NCBI GenBank assembly: GCA_904420235.1
Contig: CAJFUS010000110.1
Location: 1-6,995, forward strand
From: Candidatus Neoanaerotignum tabaqchaliae
GTDB taxonomy: Bacteria > Bacillota > Clostridia > Lachnospirales > Anaerotignaceae
Reading direction: 5' to 3'
Length of the DNA stretch: 6,995 nt
The translations under genes and the position numbers were made by a program. This document shows, piece after piece, positions 1 through 6,077 of this stretch (position 1 is the first letter of the stretch; every line of letters begins with the position of its first letter). Under the pieces are notes generated by a model that worked only from the letters and a program-made list of their open reading frames with translations, made no database searches and was not told the origin of the DNA.

Positions 1-471
1 ATGGCCAGATTTTTCTTGGATTTCACGTGCAAAGAGTCCTGCGGAAAATGTACCCCTTGCCGTATAGGCACAAAAAGAATGCTTGAGATACTTACAAGAA
101 TTACCGAGGGTAAAGGAAAAGACGGCGACATTGAGCTTCTTGAGGATTTAGCCAACCAAATCAAATCATCAGCCCTTTGTGGTCTTGGACAAACGGCTCC
201 TAATCCGGTTCTTACAACACTTAAATATTTCAGAAACGAGTATGAAGACCACATATACAATCATAAGTGCACAGCTCACCAGTGCAGCGCCCTTATTACA
301 TACTCAATAGACCCTGAAAAATGCAAAGGCTGCACTCTTTGCGCAAGAAACTGTCCTGCCGATGCCATAAGCGGAAGTGTAAAAGAGCCTCATACAATAG
401 ACCCGTTAAAATGCGTAAAATGCGGAAAGTGCAAAACCGTCTGCAATTTTGGCGCAGTAAAAGTAGACTAA
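1..471 (+). CDS. NuoF/HydB-like NADH-binding flavoprotein subunit, C-terminal part (5' end outside window)
   Basis: This is the 3' end of a NuoF-family gene; the FMN/NADH-binding N-terminal part lies upstream of the window. Position 1 happens to be an in-frame ATG, but in this family the corresponding Met-Ala-Arg-Phe-Phe segment is internal, so it is not a start. Visible in order (residues counted from base 1): the NuoF 4Fe-4S motif ESCGKCTPCR with C14, C17 and C20 plus the distal C60 in SALCGLGQ; a C90/C95 pair; then a two-cluster ferredoxin tail with C108, C111, C114, C118 and C138, C141, C144, C148. Respiratory NuoF lacks this ferredoxin tail, whereas the HydB/BfuB subunits of soluble electron-bifurcating enzymes have it. 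In those complexes this subunit carries FMN and exchanges electrons with NAD(H) and ferredoxin. It ends 12 bases before the next gene, so the two are surely cotranscribed. By family habit a NuoE-like subunit should lie further upstream. The exact complex is inferred from the neighbour. Confidence 0.93.
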   Translation: MARFFLDFTCKESCGKCTPCRIGTKRMLEILTRITEGKGKDGDIELLEDLANQIKSSALCGLGQTAPNPVLTTLKYFRNEYEDHIYNHKCTAHQCSALITYSIDPEKCKGCTLCARNCPADAISGSVKEPHTIDPLKCVKCGKCKTVCNFGAVKVD

Positions 472-477
472 GGAGGG
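471..477 (+). promoter_or_regulatory. Ribosome binding site for the 1152-residue subunit
   Basis: AGGAGGG overlaps the last base of the upstream TAA stop and lies six bases before a GTG codon at 484. The spacing supports GTG as the real start, and the overlap suggests that translation of the two subunits is coupled. Confidence 0.85.
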
Positions 478-483
478 AAAAAC

Positions 484-3400
484 GTGGCTGAAAAGTTAAG
501 ACTTAATATAAATGGAATTGAGGTTACAGGCTACGCCGGACAGACAATTCTGGAAGTAGCCAAAGAAAACGGAATAGACATACCTACCCTCTGCTACGAC
601 AAAAGGGTTGAGGTATACGGCGCCTGCGGGTTATGCGTAGTTGAAGCAGAAGGCAATCCAAAGCTCCTTCGCGCCTGCGCCACAACAATAGCCGACAAAA
701 TGGTTATAAAAACAAATACAAAAAGAGTTATCGACTCAAGAAAAGCATCTTTGGAGCTTCTTTTAAGCGACCACACTGGAGACTGCCGTCCGCCTTGCGC
801 CCTTAACTGTCCAGCTGGAACAGATTGTCAGGGATATGTTGGAATGGTTGCTAACGGACAGTATAAAGAGGCCGTAAAGCTTATAAAAGAAAAATTCCCG
901 CTTCCTTCATCAATAGGACGCGTATGTCCTCACCCATGCGAAACTGCATGCCGCAGGGCTCTTGTTGACGAGCCGGTTTCAATAGCCTTTATAAAAGCTT
1001 TTATAGGCGACAAAGATTTGGAAAGCGGACACCCTTATATGCCTGAGTGCGCCCCCGACACCGGCCACACCGTTGCCGTAATAGGCGGAGGCCCTGCCGG
1101 ACTTACAGCCGCCTACCACTTAAGGGCTATGGGCCACAGTGTAACAATTTATGACGCCATGCCTAAAATGGGCGGTATGTTAAGATACGGAATACCTGAA
1201 TACAGACTTCCTAAGGCTATACTTGATAAGGAAATAGACCTTATAGCCGGCATGGGAATTAAAATGATAAACAACGTTAAAATTGGCCGAGACATATCAT
1301 TCGACCACATTAAAACAAGCTATAACGCCGTTCTTGTAGCCGTAGGCGCTTGGACAAGCACGAAAATGGGCGTTAAAGGCGAGGAAAACGAAAACGTTAT
1401 AGGCGGCATTGACTTTTTAAGAAAAGTAGCCCTTGGCGAAGAAGTTACAGCCGGAAGCGATATAGCCATTGTAGGCGGCGGAAACACGGCTATGGACGCC
1501 TGCCGTACAGCCGTAAGACTTGGCGCCAAAAACGTATACTGCATATACAGAAGAACAAGGGACGAAATGCCTGCCGAGGATATAGAAATTAAAGAGGCCG
1601 AGGAAGAAGGCGTTATATTTAAGTACCTTACAAATCCTATTGAAATTGTATCGGCCCCAGACGGAAGCATTGACTGTGTAAAACTTCAGAAAATGCAGCT
1701 TGGTGAGCCTGATGAAAGCGGAAGAAGAAGACCTGTGCCAATTGAGGGAGCCACTGAGGAAATTAAGGTTTCAAGCCTTATTATGGCCCTTGGCCAAACT
1801 CTTGACCCTTCGGGCCTTGAGGCTATAGAGCTTACAAGAAAAGGCACTATATCATCTGATGAAAATACATTCAGAACAAACATTGAAAATGTATTCGCCT
1901 GCGGCGACGCCACAAACAAGGGCGCCGGCATAGCCATAGCTGCCATAGGTGAGGCTGAAAAAGCCGCCCATGTAATGGACAGCTATCTTAAAGGCAGCAT
2001 TGTTCCATACAAAAAGCCTTATGTATGCGAAAGAAACGACGTTACAGCCGAAATGTTCGCTGACAGGCCAAAAGTACCTCGTGAGCAGATGAGCCACCTT
2101 AAGCCTGAACAACGCAGGGATAACTTCCATGAGGTAAACTTTGGCTTTACCGAAGAACAAGCCAGACACGAGTCATCACGCTGTCTTGAGTGCGGCTGCC
2201 ACGACTATTTTGAGTGTAAACTTGTTAAACAGGCCAACGACTATGATGTTAAACCTGAGAAATTTGAAGGCGAAACACATAACAGAACAATAGATAACAC
2301 TCATCCATTTATAGACAGAAATCCTGATAAATGTATACTCTGCGGTCTTTGCGTAAGAGTATGCGACGAGGTTATGGGAAGAACAGCCCTCGGTCTTGTA
2401 AGCCGCGGATTTGACACGATAGTGTGCCCTTCACTTAACCAGCCGCTTAAGGAAACCGACTGTATATCCTGTGGACAGTGCATAAACCTTTGCCCTACCG
2501 GCGCATTGGGAGAGAAATTCACATACGGCAAGAGAGTTCCTTCAAATCCAGACTTAACAGAAACCGTATGCTCTTTCTGTTCTGTTGGCTGTCACACAAC
2601 GCTTCAAACAAACGAGAACTTAATAGTTAAATCAACTCCAGCGTCAGATGAAGGTGTGCTTTGCTCAAAAGGCCGCTTCGGCTTTGGCGAGCTTACAAAG
2701 GAAACACGTCTTACCAAGCCTCTTGTTAGAAAAGACGGTGTTCTTACACCTGTAAGTTTCGAGGAAGCATCTATATATCTGGCCAAAAAGCTTCAAAGCT
2801 CCGCCGTTAAATTCGGCAAAGACTCTTTGGCAGTTTCAATATCCGATAAGCTTACAACAGAGGAAATATATCTTGCTAAAAAATACGCCGAGAAAGTTGC
2901 CGGCGCCGGAACCGTATTCTGCTATAACTATCGCAAAAACGGCGTTAAAGACGTAATAGGCTCTGATATATCAACCTGCAAAATAGACGAGCTTCTTTCA
3001 ACAAATGTTATAGTTCTTGTTGGAACAGACATTATGAACGACCATGCCTCATTTGGCGTTAAAGTGCGTCAGGCTGTAAAACGCGGTGCTAAGCTTATTG
3101 TAATAAACAACAAGCCTCTTTCTCAAGAAGCTCAGGAAGCTGACATTTATATAAACTCCGACAGCACTATGTCGATTAAATCCATAATAAAGGCCCTTTC
3201 TGAAAAAGGTGTAAACACAGAAAGCGTTGACCTTGACGGAGTTGAAACAACAGAAGAAGCGGTTAAAGCCGCAGATATGCTTTTGTCATCTGACAACAAA
3301 AAAGCCATATTTGTTATTGATAACTTTACCACAACATACGAGGCGGCTAAAGCCACAGCAACTCTTGCTGTTTTAAGCGGGCACATAGGCTCCCCAAGAA

Positions 3401-3942
3401 ACGGTATTATACAAATTAAGCCAAATGTTAACTCTCAGGGACTTGTTGACCTTGGTATTAAGCCAATATGCCAGGTTAAAGAAAACCTTGATAATGTTAA
3501 GGCCATGTTTGTTATAGGCGAGGATATTAAAGACCTTGAAGCGCCTAATCTTGAGTTCTTGGCAGTAGCTGATATGTACCTTACTAAAACGGCTGAAAAG
3601 GCCGATGTTGTATTCCCGCTTATATCTCTTGCCGAAAGCAATGGCACTGTTATAAGCTGCGACGGAACAATAAGCCAGGTAAATCCTGCCATAAAGGCCA
3701 TGTCAAAAACAAACATTGAGGTTATTAAATCAATAGCAAACGCTATGAAATTAAACTTCTTGTACAACAACGAAAAGGATGTTGCAAGAGAGATAATAGA
3801 AGCAAAGGCAATGGCTAAGCCGGCCATTACTCCTGAAGCTGCAAACTTAAACGTTAAAGAGCTTTATCCTGTACGCGAAAACACCAGCGTTGCGGTTAAC
3901 AGCTTTAAAGCATTTATGGAAAAAGAAGGTTTAATTAAATAA
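484..3942 (+). CDS. NuoG/GltD fusion subunit of a probable bifurcating NADH/NADPH/ferredoxin transhydrogenase (Stn/Bfu type)
   Basis: This 1152-residue cytosolic redox protein starts at GTG. Domains in order: a NuoG-type 2Fe-2S ferredoxin (C37, C48, C51, C65); a GltD/NfnB-like module, about 95-540, with an N-terminal Fe-S region (C101, C105, C109, C115, C148, C152, C156), FAD-binding GGGPAG at 201-206, NAD(P)-binding GGGNTA at 331-336, YRRTRDEMPA at 355-364 whose arginines suit NADPH, and CGDA at 473-476; a cysteine cluster C567, C570, C572, C578; two 4Fe-4S sites (C617, C620, C623, C627 and C660, C663, C666, C670); and a molybdopterin-oxidoreductase Fe4S4 motif (C696, C699, C703, C727) followed by a NuoG-like degenerate domain. 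There is no catalytic Cys/Sec and no C-terminal molybdopterin-binding domain, so it is not a working formate dehydrogenase. The pairing with a HydB-like subunit matches the Sporomusa-type Nfn (Stn), which reversibly couples NADPH to NADH plus ferredoxin. Domain calls are firm; the exact reaction is inferred. Confidence 0.9.
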   Translation: MAEKLRLNINGIEVTGYAGQTILEVAKENGIDIPTLCYDKRVEVYGACGLCVVEAEGNPKLLRACATTIADKMVIKTNTKRVIDSRKASLELLLSDHTGDCRPPCALNCPAGTDCQGYVGMVANGQYKEAVKLIKEKFPLPSSIGRVCPHPCETACRRALVDEPVSIAFIKAFIGDKDLESGHPYMPECAPDTGHTVAVIGGGPAGLTAAYHLRAMGHSVTIYDAMPKMGGMLRYGIPEYRLPKAILDKEIDLIAGMGIKMINNVKIGRDISFDHIKTSYNAVLVAVGAWTSTKMGVKGEENENVIGGIDFLRKVALGEEVTAGSDIAIVGGGNTAMDACRTAVRLGAKNVYCIYRRTRDEMPAEDIEIKEAEEEGVIFKYLTNPIEIVSAPDGSIDCVKLQKMQLGEPDESGRRRPVPIEGATEEIKVSSLIMALGQTLDPSGLEAIELTRKGTISSDENTFRTNIENVFACGDATNKGAGIAIAAIGEAEKAAHVMDSYLKGSIVPYKKPYVCERNDVTAEMFADRPKVPREQMSHLKPEQRRDNFHEVNFGFTEEQARHESSRCLECGCHDYFECKLVKQANDYDVKPEKFEGETHNRTIDNTHPFIDRNPDKCILCGLCVRVCDEVMGRTALGLVSRGFDTIVCPSLNQPLKETDCISCGQCINLCPTGALGEKFTYGKRVPSNPDLTETVCSFCSVGCHTTLQTNENLIVKSTPASDEGVLCSKGRFGFGELTKETRLTKPLVRKDGVLTPVSFEEASIYLAKKLQSSAVKFGKDSLAVSISDKLTTEEIYLAKKYAEKVAGAGTVFCYNYRKNGVKDVIGSDISTCKIDELLSTNVIVLVGTDIMNDHASFGVKVRQAVKRGAKLIVINNKPLSQEAQEADIYINSDSTMSIKSIIKALSEKGVNTESVDLDGVETTEEAVKAADMLLSSDNKKAIFVIDNFTTTYEAAKATATLAVLSGHIGSPRNGIIQIKPNVNSQGLVDLGIKPICQVKENLDNVKAMFVIGEDIKDLEAPNLEFLAVADMYLTKTAEKADVVFPLISLAESNGTVISCDGTISQVNPAIKAMSKTNIEVIKSIANAMKLNFLYNNEKDVAREIIEAKAMAKPAITPEAANLNVKELYPVRENTSVAVNSFKAFMEKEGLIK

Positions 3943-3955
3943 ACCTGATTTTACT

Positions 3956-3983
3956 AAGCCCATGAGCAATCATGGGCTTTTTT
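3956..3983 (+). terminator. Rho-independent terminator of the redox operon
   Basis: A perfect 9-bp stem (AAGCCCATG with CATGGGCTT, 3956-3964 and 3971-3979) with a 6-base loop runs into six Ts at 3978-3983. It begins 13 bases after the stop of the 1152-residue subunit, so no further gene belongs to this operon downstream. Confidence 0.92.
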
Positions 3984-3998
3984 GTGCATAAATTACAG

Positions 3999-4026
3999 TT
4001 GATATTTCTTTTTAATAGTATATAAT
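3999..4026 (+). promoter_or_regulatory. Candidate distal sigma-A-like promoter for the 79-residue gene
   Basis: TTGATA at 3999-4004 and a perfect TATAAT at 4021-4026 are 16 bases apart. This would give a leader of roughly 155 bases before the ATG at 4190. The region is very AT-rich, so chance matches are likely, and a second candidate lies closer to the gene. Confidence 0.5.
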
Positions 4027-4126
4027 TTATACATATTCGAACAAGTTTGGCGTATATTTTGCACAAATATATATGCTGTATTTATAATATATTTTTAATA
4101 AATTTGTTATTTTATTTCGTTTTTTC

Positions 4127-4155
4127 TTGAATTTCTCATTATAAAATTGTAAAAT
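4127..4155 (+). promoter_or_regulatory. Candidate proximal sigma-A-like promoter for the 79-residue gene
   Basis: TTGAAT at 4127-4132 and TAAAAT at 4150-4155 are 17 bases apart. The start site would fall near 4162, giving a leader of about 28 bases that still includes the ribosome site at 4173-4180. It competes with the candidate at 3999-4026; the sequence does not decide between them, and both may be used. Confidence 0.5.
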
Positions 4156-4189
4156 ATTAATAAAGAACAATGAAAGGTGGTATCAATAT

Positions 4190-4429
4190 ATGAAAAGAAT
4201 AAAAGCCGCCTGTATCAGGCAGACTCTTTGCTTTACCCCAAAGGAAGATGTTGAGCGCACTTACGCTTTAAAACTTCTTAAAGAAGGGGTAAAAAAATAC
4301 AAAGCTCAGCTTGAAAGAATCGGAACAAAGCATAAAATAATATCAGAGGAAGAACAAAGCGATGGTTCGGTGCTGATAGAAATAATAAAGCAATACAACT
4401 CGTCGCCTGTTGGTGATTATTTAAAATAA
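4190..4429 (+). CDS. Small conserved-looking hypothetical protein, 79 residues
   Basis: I cannot assign a function. The ATG follows AAAGGTGG (4173-4180) at a spacing of nine bases, which supports a real gene, and codon use resembles the neighbours. The protein is soluble and charged, with no signal peptide or membrane segment. It opens with MKRIKAACIRQTLCF, then has a probable amphipathic helix rich in Lys and Glu (about residues 18-43). A likely beta hairpin follows (about 47-69), turning at SDGS, and it ends in GDYLK. It has two cysteines, C8 and C14, too few and too badly spaced for a metal site alone. From memory, similar short proteins with this opening and a GDYL-type ending occur in other Clostridia; I could not verify that. 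It is a single-gene unit between a terminator upstream and the two-way terminator downstream. Confidence 0.8.
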   Translation: MKRIKAACIRQTLCFTPKEDVERTYALKLLKEGVKKYKAQLERIGTKHKIISEEEQSDGSVLIEIIKQYNSSPVGDYLK

Positions 4430-4516
4430 TTAAAACACTATATCGTTTCCAGAAATAAAATGCCGATACTAATAAAACTTTTATTTATAATAACCTAAAA
4501 CCCCTCAAACATAATT

Positions 4517-4534
4517 CCGCTGAAATAGCAGCGG
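4517..4534. repeat. Small GC-rich inverted repeat in the convergent intergenic gap
   Basis: CCGCTG (4517-4522) and CAGCGG (4529-4534) form a perfect 6-bp stem with loop AAATAG. It stands out in AT-rich DNA, but neither strand has a T run after it, so it is not a classic terminator. It could help stabilise the 3' end of either convergent transcript. The gap 4430-4564 otherwise holds only another weak AT-rich palindrome (TTACAT at 4541-4546 with ATGTAA at 4554-4559). Confidence 0.45.
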
Positions 4535-4564
4535 CCAAAATTACATAAAATTCATGTAAAATTA

Positions 4565-4590
4565 AAAGCTCGGATTAAAATCCGAGCTTT
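4565..4590. terminator. Bidirectional rho-independent terminator between convergent genes
   Basis: A perfect 11-bp stem (AAAGCTCGGAT, 4565-4575, with ATCCGAGCTTT, 4580-4590) has loop TAAA. On the plus strand it is followed by a T-rich tract (TTTATTTTTT). On the minus strand it begins 10 bases after the alcohol dehydrogenase stop and is followed by TTTTAAT. It therefore ends the alcohol dehydrogenase transcript and probably also that of the 79-residue gene. Confidence 0.92.
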
Positions 4591-4600
4591 ATTTTTTATG

Positions 4601-5791
4601 TTAAAAATCTATTTCTTTGTCATAGAAGCAGGCTGTAAGAAGTTTTTCCATTTCTTCCTGACTTGGCTGACGAGGATTTGAGCCTGTGCACGCGTCACTT
4701 ATAGCTAAAGCGGCAACATCTTTAAGCTTTGAGTTAAACTCGGCCTCATCAATAATGCCGCCCTCATACTCTTTAATACATGAAGGAATCTCAAGAGCTT
4801 TATTCATGCTCTTTAACTCGTTTATAAGAGCGTCAACAAGTTCGTCAACTGTATTTCCCTCAAGACCAATAAACTTCGCAATATAGGCATACCTTTCAGC
4901 AGCTTCGCTGTTTTTGCTGTTATACTTAATTACCTTTGGAAGGTACATAGCATTGGCGCAGCCGTGAACAATATGTCCGCCGCTGTAAGCAGCGCCTGTT
5001 TTATGCGCCATTGAATGAACTATGCCAAGGAGGGCATTTGAAAACGCCATACCGGCAAGGCACTGGGCATTGTGCATCTTATCTCTTGCTTCCATATCGC
5101 CATCAAAGGATTTTTTAAGATATGTGTGAATCATTTTTATAGCGTGAAGAGCAAGCGGGTCCGTATAGTCGCAATGTAGAGTTGAAACATAGGCCTCTAT
5201 GGCGTGTGTCATTGCGTCCATTCCAGTGTGAGCCGTAAGCTTTTTAGGCATTGTTTCTGCAAGTTCCGGGTCTACAATAGCAACATCCGGCGTAATGTTA
5301 AAGTCAGCCAAAGGATATTTAATTCCCTTTGAATAATCTGTAATTACTGAAAATGCCGTAACTTCCGTAGCGGTTCCCGAAGTTGAAGGAATAGCGCAGA
5401 ATTTGGCTTTAGTGCGGAGAGAAGGGAAACTAAATGGAGTAATAAGCTGCTCAAATGTAGTATCCGGATATTCATAGAAAGCCCACATAGCCTTTGCCGC
5501 GTCTATTGGAGAGCCTCCGCCCATTGATACAATCCAATCTGGGTTAAATTCTCTCATAACCTGAGCGCCCTTCATAACAGTTTCAACTGACGGGTCAGGC
5601 TCAACACCCTCAAAAACTTTAACTTCCATTCCAGCGTCTTTAAGATATTCAACGGCTCTGTCAAGAAAACCAAATTTCTTCATTGAACCTCCGCCAACAA
5701 CAATTATGGCTCTTTCACCTTTAAGATTTTTTAACTCCTCAAGAGAGCCTTTGCCATGATAAAGGTCGCGGGGTAAAGTAAATCTTGCCAT
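4601..5791 (-). CDS. Iron-containing alcohol dehydrogenase, NAD(P)H-dependent
   Basis: This 396-residue group III (iron-dependent) alcohol dehydrogenase reversibly converts an aldehyde such as acetaldehyde or butyraldehyde to the alcohol with NAD(P)H in the cytosol. The start is taken at the ATG at 5791 because AAGGAGGAG lies just upstream; a more upstream in-frame start at 5833 would place the ribosome site inside the gene. Visible motifs: GGGSPIDAAKA at 91-101 (dinucleotide binding), PSTSGTATEVT at 135-145, and GMDAMTHAIEAY at 190-201 supplying metal ligands D192 and H196. HSMAH at 259-263 and HIVHG at 273-277 supply H259 and most likely H276, with H263 the conserved catalytic-site histidine. 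The tail DACTGSNPRQP is typical of the AdhE-C-terminal/butanol-dehydrogenase branch. Length is normal and no key residue is missing. It is a single-gene transcript with its own promoter and terminator. Substrate and NADH versus NADPH preference cannot be read from the sequence. Confidence 0.95.
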   Translation of the reverse strand: MARFTLPRDLYHGKGSLEELKNLKGERAIIVVGGGSMKKFGFLDRAVEYLKDAGMEVKVFEGVEPDPSVETVMKGAQVMREFNPDWIVSMGGGSPIDAAKAMWAFYEYPDTTFEQLITPFSFPSLRTKAKFCAIPSTSGTATEVTAFSVITDYSKGIKYPLADFNITPDVAIVDPELAETMPKKLTAHTGMDAMTHAIEAYVSTLHCDYTDPLALHAIKMIHTYLKKSFDGDMEARDKMHNAQCLAGMAFSNALLGIVHSMAHKTGAAYSGGHIVHGCANAMYLPKVIKYNSKNSEAAERYAYIAKFIGLEGNTVDELVDALINELKSMNKALEIPSCIKEYEGGIIDEAEFNSKLKDVAALAISDACTGSNPRQPSQEEMEKLLTACFYDKEIDF

Positions 5792-5797
5792 TGGAAA

Positions 5798-5806
5798 CTC
5801 CTCCTT
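5798..5806 (-). promoter_or_regulatory. Ribosome binding site deciding the alcohol dehydrogenase start
   Basis: Read on the minus strand, AAGGAGGAG precedes the ATG at 5791 by six bases. It fixes the 396-residue form over a 410-residue form starting at 5833. Confidence 0.9.
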
Positions 5807-5837
5807 ATAATGGTTAATACTCTTTAAAATCATAAAC

Positions 5838-5862
5838 TATATCACAAATATATTATATCACA
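5838..5862 (-). repeat. Direct repeat of TGTGATATA across the alcohol dehydrogenase -10 and start site
   Basis: Two perfect 9-base copies (minus strand, 5854-5862 and 5838-5846) are separated by seven bases, a 16-base period. One copy overlaps the -10 box and the other the predicted transcription start, where a bound repressor could block RNA polymerase. The repeat is AT-rich, so chance is possible. Confidence 0.5.
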
Positions 5863-5879
5863 TTGCCGATACAAGTCAA
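5852..5879 (-). promoter_or_regulatory. Sigma-A-like promoter of the alcohol dehydrogenase gene
   Basis: On the minus strand, TTGACT (5874-5879) and a perfect TATAAT (5852-5857) are 16 bases apart, and a TG one base upstream of the -10 makes it an extended -10. The start site would lie near 5845, giving a leader of about 54 bases. This is the best promoter match in the window. Confidence 0.82.
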
Positions 5880-6007
5880 CAAAAACGTCTTTTTTTTAAC
5901 ATTAGTTTATTAACATTTCCACTCCGATTTTGGTAAAATATTGTATATATTTAATCAAAGTAAAATCAAAATTCCAACATATAGTTCCACTAAAAACATA
6001 ATATATT

Positions 6008-6028
6008 TTAAAAAAGATAATTTTTTAA
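6008..6028. terminator. Weak AT-only hairpin, possible terminator after deoD
   Basis: TTAAAAAA (6008-6015) and TTTTTTAA (6021-6028) can pair around loop GATAA, with a T run on either strand. It lies about 50 bases beyond the nucleoside phosphorylase stop. With no G-C pairs the stem would be weak; I see no better terminator between 5880 and 6077. The rest of that gap holds no gene or convincing site. Confidence 0.3.
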
Positions 6029-6077
6029 CAAATAAAATATTATATAATAAAATTATTCAATAAAAATATACTTATAA

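Noticed and set aside
1320..2531. Several minus-strand open frames opposite the 1152-residue gene
   Set aside because: They are antisense shadows of a strongly supported gene, with no ribosome sites or recognisable motifs.
484..3942. Formate dehydrogenase alpha subunit
   Set aside because: The protein has the Fe4S4 and part of the molybdopterin-oxidoreductase fold, but no catalytic Cys/Sec-His pair and no C-terminal molybdopterin-binding domain; there is also no in-frame TGA for selenocysteine.
4036..4050. PurR box-like CGAAC and imperfect inverted repeat in the leader of the small gene
   Set aside because: The match is short and imperfect, there is no second box, and the downstream gene is not a known purine gene.
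3984..4189. Riboswitch or CRISPR repeat in the AT-rich leader
   Set aside because: No conserved riboswitch core, no strong nested stems and no regularly spaced repeats can be seen.
5792..5833. Longer alcohol dehydrogenase with 14 extra N-terminal residues
   Set aside because: This would put the strong AAGGAGGAG site inside the coding region and leave the upstream ATG without a ribosome site.
5881..5930. Rex-type operator upstream of the alcohol dehydrogenase
   Set aside because: TGTTAA occurs twice on the minus strand, but as direct repeats; the TTGTTAA-n4-TTAACAA inverted arrangement is absent, and the site lies upstream of the predicted -35.
5940..6002. Short minus-strand frame of about 14 codons in the gap before the alcohol dehydrogenase
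   Set aside because: It has no ribosome site and hydrophobic, AT-driven composition; most likely chance.
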